Source: Nocardiopsis alborubida
GTDB taxonomy: Bacteria; Actinomycetota; Actinomycetes; Streptosporangiales; Streptosporangiaceae
Length of the DNA: 64,000 bases
Direction of reading: 5' to 3'
Assembly: GCF_012396365.1 (NCBI RefSeq)
Contig: NZ_JAAXPG010000001.1
Span: 62,001-126,000 of the forward strand
Made by a program: the position numbers and the translations under genes. Position 1 is the stretch's first letter. The number at the start of each line of letters is the position of its first letter. The notes under the pieces are model-generated. The model was not told the origin of the DNA. It made no database searches and saw only the letters and a list, made by a program, of their open reading frames with translations. Positions 1-8,200 of this stretch are shown here, piece after piece.

Positions 1-115
1 CGTACGTCGCCTCGGGGTGCGGTGCGGTCTCCGAGACGATCCACCCCCCGTTGCCGATGGGCAGGAAGATGCCGTACTCGGTTTCGGCGGCCGGAAGCCC
101 GCCTTCTGCTGCCAT
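1..115 (-). CDS. RutA/LLM-type flavin-dependent monooxygenase, N-terminal fragment
   Basis: The gene runs off the left edge; only the first 38 codons are visible. The translation contains TEYGIFLPIGNGGWIVS followed by ETAPHPEATY, which matches the N-terminus of luciferase-like flavin monooxygenases of the pyrimidine monooxygenase (RutA) and alkanesulfonate monooxygenase group. The ATG has a GAGGAG ribosome binding site about 7 bases upstream. It lies 143 bases after the binding-protein gene on the same strand, so it is probably the last visible gene of the ABC operon. This suggests that the transported compound is a pyrimidine-like or other substrate of FMNH2-dependent oxygenation; that link is inference. 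Confidence 0.7.
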   Translation of the reverse strand, partial: MAAEGGLPAAETEYGIFLPIGNGGWIVSETAPHPEATY

Positions 116-211
116 CCTTGGCTCCTCATTCCACTCTCGGGCGCCGCGTACCGCGGTCGCCCGTACGCCGCGCGGCTCGTGCGCCGCGCCCAGGCGCTCT
201 ACGCGCCCGGT

Positions 212-230
212 GCGCGGCCCCGGGCCGCGC
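212..230. repeat. GC-rich palindrome between binding-protein gene and monooxygenase gene
   Basis: Nine-base arms GCGCGGCCC and GGGCCGCGC are separated by a single base. It could be a weak terminator or an RNA-processing hairpin separating the ABC genes from the downstream monooxygenase. No T-run follows it on either strand. Confidence 0.5.
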
Positions 231-258
231 GGTTCCTGCTTGTGTGCCGTGACAGGCC

Positions 259-1368
259 CTACTCGGACGGCCAGGACACCTCGGTGGCCACGTGCACGGC
301 CTCCAGGTAACGGGGGTCGAAGAGGGGCTCCACATCGGGCAGCTCGTCCAGCTGGCCGTTGTCGATGAGCGTCTGGCCCTCGGCCTCGGTCATGCTCAGG
401 TCGATGTAGCCGGGGGTGGAGTCGTCGGGCGTGGAGGCGGTCACCAGCTCCTGCTCGGAGTTCCAGATCCGCAGGTTGTGCTCGGTGTCGTATCCGGCCT
501 CGGCCAGTTCGGCGGCGTAGCCGACGCACTCCTCACCGTTGCCCTGGCAGTACTCGAAGGCCTTGGCGATCGCGCGCAGGTAGTCCTCGACGACCGTCGG
601 GTTCTCCTCCGCCCACACGGGGTTGGTGGCCATCACGCCGAACGAGCCCACGACCCCGTAGTTCTCGGGGAGCCACTCGTTGTACTCCTCGCCCATGTCG
701 GTCAGGAGGAAGGGCTCGTTGGAGCGGAACGCGGTGAGCGCCTGCACCTGGTCGCGCGGCAGCACGCTGGGGTCGTAACCGACCTCGACGATGTCGATGG
801 AGTCCATGTCCACGCCGTCGGCGACGAGCATGGCCTCCAGCGGCGCGGGGAGCATGCCCTTGTGGCCGAGGGTGGTGCCCTCCAGGTCCTTGAGCTCCTC
901 GATGCCGGTGCCGGTCAGCAGGCTGGCGATCGGGACGTGCCCGTAGGTGGAGACGCCGATGACCTCGTGTCCGGCGTCGTTGGCCTGGAGCACCTCGGCC
1001 TCGTTGCCCAGGGAGGTGAAGTGGGCGGTGCCGGCCGACACCAGCTGGGAGTTGCCGATGGTGTCGCCGCTGCCGGGCTGGATCTCCACGTCCAGGCAGA
1101 CGGCCTCGAAGTAGCCGAGGGCGTCCGCGGCGATGGCCTCCAGGATGGAGACCGAGGCCTGGTACTGGTAGCCGGTGATGTAGGTGATCGTCCCGACATC
1201 GCGGTTGGTCTGGCAGCGCTCCTCGTCGATGACGGTGGCGACCTGGTTCTCCTCCTCGGCGGCCTCCCCTCCGCTGCACGCGGCGGTGAGGAGGAGGACC
1301 GATGCCGCGGTTGCGGCCGCGAGGGAGCGTCGGCGCCGGGGACTGGGGCGGTGGGGCGGATTGGTCAT
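259..1368 (-). CDS. ABC transporter substrate-binding lipoprotein, NMT1/THI5-like
   Basis: Periplasmic-type binding protein of 369 residues. The N-terminus has an arginine-rich stretch, a hydrophobic segment and the lipobox LTAAC, so Cys31 should be lipidated after signal peptidase II cleavage. The body (GTITYITGYQYQASVSILEAIAA, then YFEA..LDVEIQPGSGD) resembles NMT1/THI5 and SsuA/TauA proteins, which bind pyrimidines, sulfonates and related small molecules. The ATG has AAGGAA as ribosome binding site and lies 9 bases after the permease stop. It is the third gene of a minus-strand operon (ATPase, permease, binding protein, monooxygenase). The substrate cannot be named from sequence; riboflavin or thiamine precursors, pyrimidines and sulfonates are all possible. 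Confidence 0.85.
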   Translation of the reverse strand: MTNPPHRPSPRRRRSLAAATAASVLLLTAACSGGEAAEEENQVATVIDEERCQTNRDVGTITYITGYQYQASVSILEAIAADALGYFEAVCLDVEIQPGSGDTIGNSQLVSAGTAHFTSLGNEAEVLQANDAGHEVIGVSTYGHVPIASLLTGTGIEELKDLEGTTLGHKGMLPAPLEAMLVADGVDMDSIDIVEVGYDPSVLPRDQVQALTAFRSNEPFLLTDMGEEYNEWLPENYGVVGSFGVMATNPVWAEENPTVVEDYLRAIAKAFEYCQGNGEECVGYAAELAEAGYDTEHNLRIWNSEQELVTASTPDDSTPGYIDLSMTEAEGQTLIDNGQLDELPDVEPLFDPRYLEAVHVATEVSWPSE

Positions 1369-1377
1369 GGGGGTTCC

Positions 1378-2223
1378 TTAGGAGGTGGTGCGCTGCTGGG
1401 ACTCGTGCCAGAACAGCAGTCTGCGTTCGAGGACGGTGATGAGTGCGAGCATCAGCACGCCCATGACGGCCAGACAGGCGACGGCCGCGTAGACGTACTC
1501 CAACCGGGCGGTCGCGGCCGAGTTGCGGATCATCGTGCCGAGCCCGCTTGAGGACCCGGCGGCGACGAACTCCGCGACCACGGCGCCCACGATGGACAGG
1601 GGGAACACCACCCGCAGAGCGGCGAGGGTGTAGGGGAGGCTGCTGGGGATACGCAGCCGGAGCAGCACCTCCAGACGGGAGGCGTGCAGGGTGGAGAAGA
1701 CGTGCAGGACGGGCCGGGAGACCGACCGCAGTCCCGTGGTCACGTTGATCAGCACCGGGAAGAACGTGATGATCGCGGTCACGATGACCTTGGGGGTCAT
1801 GCCGAAGCCGAACGCCACCACCAGGGCGGGGGCGATCGCGATGACCGGGGTCACGTTCAGGACGACGGCGAGCGGCATGACCGCGCGCCGCAGCAGCGGG
1901 ATCTCCGACATCAGCAGGGCCAGGACGAACGCGGTGCCCGCGCCGAAGGCCACGCCCGTCAGGGCGATGCTGAGGGTGGCCCAGGCGTTGTGCACGAACA
2001 GCAGCGGGTCCTCGACCAGGATCCCCCCGACCTCCGCCAGCGGAGGCAGGAGGTAGGGCTGGTCCTCGGCGGTCGCCGACCAGGCGAAGCCGACGATCAC
2101 CACCGCCACGGCGGTGGGCAGCCACACGCTGAGCCTGAGGCCGAACCGGCGCCGACGCGCGGCACCGCGCTTCGGGGACGCCTCGCCTCCGGGGCGGGGA
2201 CGGGCGGGTGTGCTGGTGGCCAT
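1378..2223 (-). CDS. ABC transporter permease, SsuC/TauC-like
   Basis: Inner-membrane permease of 281 residues in the BPD_transp_1 family. After a basic N-terminus there are about six hydrophobic segments. The expected EAA-like cytoplasmic loop lies in the second half (STLHASRLEVLLRLRIPSSLPY), where the G of the classic motif is replaced. The longer open frame upstream only shadows the ATPase gene. The ATG at 2223 is preceded by GGAGGAGAG and sits 14 bases after the ATPase stop, so this start is well supported. It should form a homodimer with the neighbouring ATPase and take substrate from the lipoprotein encoded next. Confidence 0.87.
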   Translation of the reverse strand: MATSTPARPRPGGEASPKRGAARRRRFGLRLSVWLPTAVAVVIVGFAWSATAEDQPYLLPPLAEVGGILVEDPLLFVHNAWATLSIALTGVAFGAGTAFVLALLMSEIPLLRRAVMPLAVVLNVTPVIAIAPALVVAFGFGMTPKVIVTAIITFFPVLINVTTGLRSVSRPVLHVFSTLHASRLEVLLRLRIPSSLPYTLAALRVVFPLSIVGAVVAEFVAAGSSSGLGTMIRNSAATARLEYVYAAVACLAVMGVLMLALITVLERRLLFWHESQQRTTS

Positions 2224-2237
2224 GGTCTCTCCTCCTC

Positions 2238-3041
2238 TCACAGGGGAACGAGGTCGTCGGGGGCGGCTCCGGCTTCCCAGGCGGACTGCAGGGACGCGCG
2301 GACCCGGTCCTCCAGGGCGTGCATGTGCGGTCCGGTCACCACGTCCCTGTCGCGGGGGCGGGGCAGGTCGACGGGCAGCACCTCGTGCACCCGGCCGGGG
2401 CGGGCCGACATCACGACGACGCGGTCGGAGAGCGTGACCGCCTCGCGCACCGAGTGGGTGACGAACACGACCGTCGTGGACATGCGCTCCCACAGGTTCA
2501 GGAGCTGGAGCTGGAGCGCCTCGCGAGTGAACTCGTCCAGCGCGGAGAAGGGCTCGTCCATCAGGAGCAGGTCGGGCCGCAGGCCGAAGGCGCGGGCGAT
2601 CGCCACGCGCTGCTGCATGCCGCCGGACAGCTCGTGCGGGTACTTGCGGGCGGAGTCGTCCAGGCCGACCATGCGCAGCAGCTGGTCCGGGTCCTCGCTG
2701 CCCCTGCCAGCCCGGCGGTTGACCCGGGAGGGCAGGGAGACGTTGCGCCGCACGTTCAGCCACGGCAGCAGGGCGGGGGTCTGCGGGACCAGGCCCACGG
2801 CCTTGGCCTCGCACATGCGCTTGGGCGTGGAGCCGAAGACGGTGACGTCGCCGCTGTCGTGGCCCTCCAGCCCGGCGACCACCCGCAGCAGGGTGGACTT
2901 GCCGCAACCGCTGGGGCCGATCAGGCTGACGAACTCGCCGCGGGGGATGTCCAGGTCGATGAGGTCGAGCGCGGGCCGGTGCGGGTCACCGCCCTCGTAG
3001 GTCTTGCTGAGTCCGCGTACTTCGATACGGTCGTCGCTCAC
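2238..3041 (-). CDS. ABC transporter ATP-binding protein, SsuB/TauB-like
   Basis: Complete 267-residue ATPase. Walker A is GPSGCGKST near residues 42-50, the Q-loop glutamine is near 87, the signature LSGGMQQ is at 138-144, Walker B LLLMDEP at 158-164, and the H-loop histidine sits in FVTHSVREA. The family energises uptake of nitrate, sulfonate, taurine or NMT1-type substrates. The GTG start is the first gene of the operon; its ribosome binding site (AGCGGGA) is weak. A 475-base leader without genes lies upstream. Confidence 0.9.
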   Translation of the reverse strand: MSDDRIEVRGLSKTYEGGDPHRPALDLIDLDIPRGEFVSLIGPSGCGKSTLLRVVAGLEGHDSGDVTVFGSTPKRMCEAKAVGLVPQTPALLPWLNVRRNVSLPSRVNRRAGRGSEDPDQLLRMVGLDDSARKYPHELSGGMQQRVAIARAFGLRPDLLLMDEPFSALDEFTREALQLQLLNLWERMSTTVVFVTHSVREAVTLSDRVVVMSARPGRVHEVLPVDLPRPRDRDVVTGPHMHALEDRVRASLQSAWEAGAAPDDLVPL

Positions 3042-3516
3042 GCGGCGTCCCGCTTTCGGTACGCGTGTTCGGTGCGCCGGGCCACGGGCCCTCGGCCCGT
3101 CTCCGGCCGTGCTGGACGTGCCATACCTTCTCCTCGGAATGTGTGGTCGGATGATTGCACAACGTGTCCTGGCGGTGAATGGGTGCTGGAGGTGCAGGAA
3201 CGGGCGCGCAGGTCACGGGGGTGTGGCGTCATCGACCGAGGAGGGGACCGGGCAGCACGGAGCCGGAGCGGGGCGGGAGCGCCGCGGAGCGCGTCGCGGG
3301 GCCGCCGGGGGGCGTGGCGGTGTGCGGGCCGGAAGTGCTTGCGATGACGACCGCATGGGGAAAGCCCATGGGACACCCTCCAGATGGCTGTCTCCGGGCA
3401 TGGGTGCCCGAGGACCTTCGATGGAGAGCGGGTGGAAGCAAGCATGGCGACGGCCCGCGGGAATCTTGACGTGTCGAACGTTAGGGATTGCTGATTAACG
3501 CGTTATGAAGCGTTGA
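3042..3516. other. 475-base leader/intergenic region with two adjacent hairpins
   Basis: No convincing gene. Two short perfect inverted repeats sit about 30 bases apart: CATGGG/CCCATG around 3353-3369 and CGGGCA/TGCCCG around 3395-3410. In the direction of the ABC operon (minus strand) they lie more than 300 bases upstream of the ATPase start. They could be part of a structured leader or just chance in GC-rich DNA. I could not match the region to the TPP, guanidine-I, SAM or glycine riboswitch consensus. AT content rises toward 3480-3516, near the end of the next gene. Confidence 0.4.
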
Positions 3517-3954
3517 TCACATACTGATATCGAGTGCCCGAATCCTGAGACGGTCGTCAACCAGGGCGACCGCGATCCGGTGTGAGGCGAAGGCCACGGG
3601 CAGCCACGCGCCGCGCCCGAAGAGCTTGGCGAGGGGCTCGCCCAGCACCACGAGCGGACGTGCGTCCGGGAAGTGGCGGTCCCGCAGCCAGGCCAGCTTG
3701 AAGGCGTCCGCGATGACCTTGTTGCGCTGGGCCGACTTCATCGGCCCGTGCAGGGGCGAGAACTGGGCGAGGACGGTCGGCTGACCGCCGTCGGCGCAGT
3801 CGACCCCGACCCGGGTCCCGTCCGCGAGGGTGAACTCCCGAGGGGCGAGCTCGACCCCCAGGTACGCGGAGAGTGCCCTGGTGAGCTCGGGATTACCCTC
3901 CCGGGCCGATCGGATTATGTCCCCCGATGACGGACTTCTCGCTGAATGCCCCAT
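3517..3954 (-). CDS. conserved actinobacterial protein of unknown function
   Basis: Complete 145-residue soluble protein without signal peptide or membrane segment. I do not recognise a named family. The middle reads as an ordered domain (VLAQFSPLHGPMKSAQRNK, then ADAFKLAWLRDRHFPDARPLVV), with acidic and lysine residues reminiscent of nuclease-like folds; that is only an impression. It stands alone, with non-coding DNA on both sides. The ribosome binding site is poor. Confidence 0.6.
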   Translation of the reverse strand: MGHSARSPSSGDIIRSAREGNPELTRALSAYLGVELAPREFTLADGTRVGVDCADGGQPTVLAQFSPLHGPMKSAQRNKVIADAFKLAWLRDRHFPDARPLVVLGEPLAKLFGRGAWLPVAFASHRIAVALVDDRLRIRALDISM

Positions 3955-4460
3955 AGCAAGGAAACTTTAGTGCACACGGGCCCCAGCGGCATCGCGCTTG
4001 TCTCGGCGCACCCCAGGCCGGGAAGGGTGCGGGCTCTGTGACCTGCGATTTTGCGAGAAGCTTCCGTGTTGTGCTTCACATCGGCCCTTCCCGGGCCGAA
4101 CTCGTGACCGAAGTCCCGTTCCGGTAGGTCCTACCGGTGCGGTCGGCGTCCGCGCGCGCTCTCCGAGGAGCATGGACCTGAACGTATCCCCTGGTCGAAG
4201 CGGGTGTCGGGAAGAAATGGCCCGGTAATTTCCCGCGAGAGCGCCGTTAGGACAACTCCAGTTCACCGTGTGGAGGTCCGCACAGTGGACTGATGGCGGT
4301 CGTTGTTCACCCGGTGATGATAGGCGCCGCGGAATGGGCGCGGTTCTCACGGCGCGCCGGCGGCGGATCCGGGGTCGCGGGGAGCCGCCATGTTCACCTG
4401 TGCCGCCCCCCGGGCAGGCGGGGATGGCAGGCGTCGCACGAGGAACACGAGGAGGCGGCG
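3955..4460. other. 506-base intergenic region with two inverted repeats
   Basis: No gene is supported. Two perfect inverted repeats are visible: TCGGCCC/GGGCCGA with a 5-base spacer at 4081-4099, and CCGGTAGG/CCTACCGG around a single T at 4121-4137. The second looks like a dimeric regulator site. Both lie more than 100 bases upstream of the minus-strand gene that starts at 3954 and more than 300 bases upstream of the plus-strand gene at 4461. Confidence 0.4.
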
Positions 4461-4715
4461 ATGGAGATCGTCCGTGCCGAGCACGTGGCTCGGCTGCTGA
4501 GTACGGAGGACGGCGACCCGGTGCTGGTCGTCCACGAGGGACGGGCCGACGTCGTGGAGGAGGCCGACCTCGACGACCCGAGCCACGCGGGGGCGCTGCG
4601 CGTGATCGGCCGCGCGGACCTGCTGGCGGAGCGCGGCGGCGCGCGACCGGGGCCGGAGGAGACCGAGGCCCTCGCGCGGCGGCTGGACACCGCGGTGCGG
4701 AGCCTCGGCGGGTGA
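4461..4715 (+). CDS. small hypothetical protein (84 aa)
   Basis: The ATG at 4461 follows GAGGAGGCGGCG, a good ribosome binding site, and is preferred over an in-frame ATG at 4293 whose extra 56 residues look like non-coding translation. The product is acidic and soluble (MEIVRAEHVARLL, then VLVVHEGRADVVEEADLDD) with no transmembrane segment. I do not recognise the family. It stands alone, convergent with the uppP gene downstream. Confidence 0.55.
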   Translation: MEIVRAEHVARLLSTEDGDPVLVVHEGRADVVEEADLDDPSHAGALRVIGRADLLAERGGARPGPEETEALARRLDTAVRSLGG

Positions 4716-4841
4716 CGGCAGGGGACCGGCGGACGGCCGCCGGCCCCCTGCCGTGATCGCGGGCGGCGGACCCGCGCCGTGCTCCTGGGCGACGGACGTC
4801 CGCCGTGTCACGGACGGCGGACCCGCGCGGGGCCGAGCCCC

Positions 4842-5996
4842 CTAACCGGCCGCCTGGGGGTCGTAGGTCTCACCGGTCACCGGGTTGGTGGCCAGACCGG
4901 TGACCGGGTCGTAGTCCACGTCCATGCCCAGGTCGGAGTCGTGGTAGAGCCCGGTCTCGGGGTTGCGCGGCAGCCCCACCTCGGGGTCGATCTCCCAGCC
5001 GGTGACCGGGTCGACGGTCGGGACGGACTCCTCGGAGGGCGCCCCGGACGGCTCCGCGGACGTCTCGGAGGAGGGACCGGTCTCGGTGTCGGCCTCCGGC
5101 TCCGGTGCGGGCTCCTCCCGCGTCGTCTCCTGCTCGCTCACGATCTCGCTCTCGGCGGGCTGCGCGCCCGCGCCGCCCTGCGGGTCGAGCGCGCCCCAGC
5201 TCACCAGGGCCAGGATGAGGATGCCCAGGCCGACGCGGTAGTAGACGAACGGCATGAAGCTGTGCGTGGAGATGAAGCGCATCAGCCAGGCGATCACCAC
5301 GAAACCGACGACACCCGCGATGAGCGTGCCCACGATGGTGGCGCCCCACCCGGCGTACTCGTTCTCACCGATGTCGGTGAGCTTGTACAGGCCCGAACCG
5401 AAGACGGCGGGCAGTGCCAGCAGGAAGGCGTACTCGGCCGCGTCCGCGCGCTTGAAGCCGAGCAGCATGCCGCCGGTGACGGTGCCGCCCGACCGGGAGA
5501 CGCCCGGTACGAGGGCGAGCGCCTGGAACAGCCCGAAGGTCATGCCTCGGGAGACGTTGAGGTCCTCCAGGGTGCGGTGCTTGCGCGAGTACCGGTCCAC
5601 GATGCCGAGGATCACGCCGAAGATGATGAGGTTCAGCGCGATCAGGCGCAGGTCGCGGAAGACGCTGTCGATCTGCTCCTCCAGGAGCAGCCCCAGGACC
5701 ACGATGGGGACGGAGCCGAGGATGACGTACCAGCCCATGCGCGCGTTGATGTCGCTGCGCAGTTCGCGGTTGACCAGCGACCTGGTCCACGTGGACAGGA
5801 TCGCCCAGACCCGCTGGCGGAAGTAGATCACCACGGCCAGCTCGGTGCCGATCTGGCTGACGGCCGTGAAGGCGGCGCCGGGGTCGGGCCACCCGAAGAA
5901 GGCCGACACCACGCGCAGGTGTCCGCTGGAGGAGATCGGGAGGAACTCGGTCAGTCCCTGGACGAGGCCAAGGATGACTGCTTCGAAGAGGGACAC
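4842..5996 (-). CDS. uppP: undecaprenyl-diphosphatase with C-terminal repeat extension
   Basis: Membrane phosphatase of the BacA/UppP family, which recycles undecaprenyl pyrophosphate for peptidoglycan and teichoic acid synthesis and confers bacitracin tolerance. The signature TEFLPISSSGH is at residues 16-26 and PGVSRSGGT at 164-172, carrying the catalytic Glu and Arg. The conserved membrane core ends near residue 271, the usual family length. A tail of about 113 residues follows: first an acidic Glu/Ser/Pro-rich linker, then repeated units of the type DPVTG, NPETG, DPVTG, NPVTG. This tail is unusual and its side of the membrane is not established. Confidence 0.92.
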   Translation of the reverse strand: MSLFEAVILGLVQGLTEFLPISSSGHLRVVSAFFGWPDPGAAFTAVSQIGTELAVVIYFRQRVWAILSTWTRSLVNRELRSDINARMGWYVILGSVPIVVLGLLLEEQIDSVFRDLRLIALNLIIFGVILGIVDRYSRKHRTLEDLNVSRGMTFGLFQALALVPGVSRSGGTVTGGMLLGFKRADAAEYAFLLALPAVFGSGLYKLTDIGENEYAGWGATIVGTLIAGVVGFVVIAWLMRFISTHSFMPFVYYRVGLGILILALVSWGALDPQGGAGAQPAESEIVSEQETTREEPAPEPEADTETGPSSETSAEPSGAPSEESVPTVDPVTGWEIDPEVGLPRNPETGLYHDSDLGMDVDYDPVTGLATNPVTGETYDPQAAG

Positions 5997-6465
5997 GGCA
6001 GAGTCTGCTCCAGCTGCTTCGGTCGCCTCCCTCGGCGGGACGCGGCGACGGTGGACAGGGCACGGCGGGGGCGCGCTCGGGGAAAAGGGGGTGGTCCAGG
6101 AAGCTTACTGAGTACTCCGGGCCGGCGTGGCATCGCCGTGGGCCGAAGGACGGCGCCGCCCCGCCTCCGCGGCCGGACGGGTGCGCACGCGCGGGCGGGG
6201 CGCAGGGGCCGTCCGGCCGCGGCGGCCGGGCACACCGGAACGGGAATCGTGCACTGAGTTCTCCGGACCGCCGCCGGGCCGGGGAGCAATCCGGTAAATG
6301 ATTCTTCGTCGTGAGAAATCACGGGTGGCGGACATGACGATTTCTTCGGGCGGGGCCGGGGAACATGGTCAAGTCTTTGCCCTTCGGGGCCGATTGCCTT
6401 TTGGATCCGGGGCCGATACGTGGGAGACATGTGTCGTCACCTCACACGACCGTAAGGAAGAGGCA
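5997..6465. other. 469-base intergenic region with a 14-bp inverted repeat
   Basis: No gene is supported. A perfect 14-base inverted repeat (CCGCGGCCGGACGG at 6167-6180 and its complement at 6209-6222) has a 28-base spacer. It may be a transcription stop or only GC-rich palindromic DNA. Promoters for uppP (minus) and the small membrane gene (plus) should lie here. Confidence 0.4.
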
Positions 6466-6627
6466 ATGCCCTACGGATACGCCGCCAGTTCCGGCGGGAC
6501 GCTCGCCGTGACCGGGCTCGCCACCGGTTACCTCTGGCTGGTCGTCACCGGGTTCGTCCTGGTGGTCGCCGGAGCGCTGCTCGTCCGCGTCTCCTTCCGC
6601 CGGGACCGGGGGCCGCTGGAGCGATGA
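6466..6627 (+). CDS. 53-aa membrane miniprotein with LAVTG sorting-like tail
   Basis: The ATG at 6466 follows AAGGAAGAGG. The 53-residue product is MPYGYAASSGGT, then LAVTG, a hydrophobic helix of about 22 residues, and a basic tail VSFRRDRG. This order (LAxTG, helix, positive tail) is that of a class E sortase substrate, but there is no N-terminal signal peptide. The stop overlaps the start of the glycosyltransferase gene (ATGA), so the two are translationally coupled. The role is unknown; it may assist the polysaccharide synthase in the membrane. Confidence 0.65.
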   Translation: MPYGYAASSGGTLAVTGLATGYLWLVVTGFVLVVAGALLVRVSFRRDRGPLER

Positions 6628-8057
6628 GTCCTGCCTCCGCCACCGGAAACGACCGGGATCCGTGGGCCGGGGGCTCGCGGGACGATCCGCCGCTGCCCAC
6701 CGCGAGGTGCGCCAGACCCGGCGTGACGGCGTTCCTGGGCATGATCGCGCTCTGCGGGTTCGCCGTCTGGGGGCTGCTCCACGTGGTCGGCGTGGCCGGG
6801 GGCTCCGAGGCGAGCCTGGCCGTGGTGTGGCTCGCCTCGTTCCTGCTCCTGTGGTGGGCGCCCCTGGCCTGGCTGGAACGGCCGATCCGGGCCACGCCCG
6901 AGGAGCACGAGGCGCTGGACGCACTGACCGTCACCGTCCAGGTTCCCGTCTACAACGAGGACCCGCTGATCCTGCGCTCGTGCCTGCGCTCTGTCCTCGC
7001 GCAGAGCCGCCGGGTGGACCGCGTGCGGGTCGTCGACGACGGGTCCGTGGACGCGTCCACCGGGCGGCCCGTGGACTACGACGGGATCCGCGCCTGGTTC
7101 CTCGCCCGGGCGGCCGAACTGGGGGTCGAGGCCACCTGGGACCGCACCGAGAACCGCGGCAAGCGGTTCGCCCAAATGCACGTCCTGGCCGGGGACGACG
7201 CGGATGTCTTCGTCACCCTCGACAGCGACTCGGTGCTCGACCGCCACGCCGTGCGGGAGGGGCTGGCGCCCTTCGCCCGGCCGGAGGTGCAGTCGGTGGC
7301 GGGCCACGTCCTGGTGCTCAACAGGACGGCGGGCCTGCTCACCAGGCTCACGTGCGTGCTCTACCTGCCGTTCACCCGCGGCCTGCGCAGCGCCCAGTCG
7401 GTCCTGCGCCGGGTGACGATCAACTCCGGCACGCTGGCCTTCTACCGGGCCGAGACGGTCCGCGCGTGCGCGGGGGCGTACGAGAACGAGCACTTCTGGG
7501 GCCGTCCCATGCAGATGAACGACGACTCCATGCTCACGTTCTACGCGCTGCTCCGGGGCGACACGGTGCACCAGCCGTCCGCGATCGTCTTCACCCTCGT
7601 CCCGGAACGGCTGCGCCACTACTTCGGCCAGCAGCTGCGCTGGATGCGCGGGACGACGGTGCGCCACCTGTGGTGGCTGCGGTACATGCCGGTGGGCGGC
7701 GTGGTGTTCTGGGGGACGGTGACCGAGTACCTCCACCTGGTCCTGTCCTACGCGCTTCCGCTGCTGATCCTGCTGGACGACGGCCTGCGCCAGCAGTGGG
7801 GGACCATCGCCGCCGCCGCGTTCCAGATCGGCCTGGCGATCAACTACATCATGGCCCTGCGGCTGTTCACCGTCCGCAGGAGCGACGAGCCCGGGGGCTA
7901 CCTGCTCCTGCTGTACCTGCTCTCGCCGCTGGCCGCGCTGTGGCGCCTGGTCGTCCTGCGGCCCCTGTACCTCTACGCGATGCTGACGTGCCGCAGGATC
8001 GCCCGGTGGGGGACCAGGGAGGGCGTCGAGGTGGCCCTTCGAAGCCGACCGGCGTGA
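6624..8057 (+). CDS. processive family 2 glycosyltransferase (hyaluronan/cellulose synthase-like)
   Basis: Membrane glycosyltransferase of 477 residues. Two helices lie near residues 35-85; the catalytic domain has VPVYNEDP near 107-114, DDG at 138-140, DSDS at 200-203, NDDSMLTFYALLRG near 295, and QQLRWMRG (the QxxRW motif of processive enzymes) near 335. A C-terminal block of helices follows. Such proteins polymerise a sugar from an NDP donor and extrude the chain. The acceptor and sugar cannot be read from sequence. It overlaps the LAVTG miniprotein gene by 4 bases. Confidence 0.87.
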   Translation: MSPASATGNDRDPWAGGSRDDPPLPTARCARPGVTAFLGMIALCGFAVWGLLHVVGVAGGSEASLAVVWLASFLLLWWAPLAWLERPIRATPEEHEALDALTVTVQVPVYNEDPLILRSCLRSVLAQSRRVDRVRVVDDGSVDASTGRPVDYDGIRAWFLARAAELGVEATWDRTENRGKRFAQMHVLAGDDADVFVTLDSDSVLDRHAVREGLAPFARPEVQSVAGHVLVLNRTAGLLTRLTCVLYLPFTRGLRSAQSVLRRVTINSGTLAFYRAETVRACAGAYENEHFWGRPMQMNDDSMLTFYALLRGDTVHQPSAIVFTLVPERLRHYFGQQLRWMRGTTVRHLWWLRYMPVGGVVFWGTVTEYLHLVLSYALPLLILLDDGLRQQWGTIAAAAFQIGLAINYIMALRLFTVRRSDEPGGYLLLLYLLSPLAALWRLVVLRPLYLYAMLTCRRIARWGTREGVEVALRSRPA

Positions 8058-8125
8058 GACCGGGCCCGGGTCCTGCGGGGGCCGGGGCGGAAAAAGGCGG
8101 GCAAGCCGAGGAGCCGGGTCGTCGA

Positions 8126-8194
8126 GGGCCCGTTCGGTGCACGCGCGCGGACGGGCCCCGCCGCGTGCGGACCCCGGGGCGCGGGCGCCCCGGG
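8126..8194. terminator. paired hairpins between convergent genes
   Basis: Two stem-loops lie between the glycosyltransferase stop and the arsC stop: GGGCCCGT/ACGGGCCC (8126-8133 with 8151-8158), and CCCGGGGCGC/GCGCCCCGGG with a 2-base loop (8173-8194). They probably end transcription from both sides. There are no strong T-tracts, as is common in high-GC actinomycetes. Confidence 0.6.
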
Positions 8195-8200
8195 CACTCC

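Noticed and set aside
3042-3516. TPP or guanidine-I riboswitch before the ABC operon
   Set aside because: Neither the CUGAGA/ACCUGAUCUGG blocks of TPP nor the conserved guanidine-I loops could be found on the minus strand.
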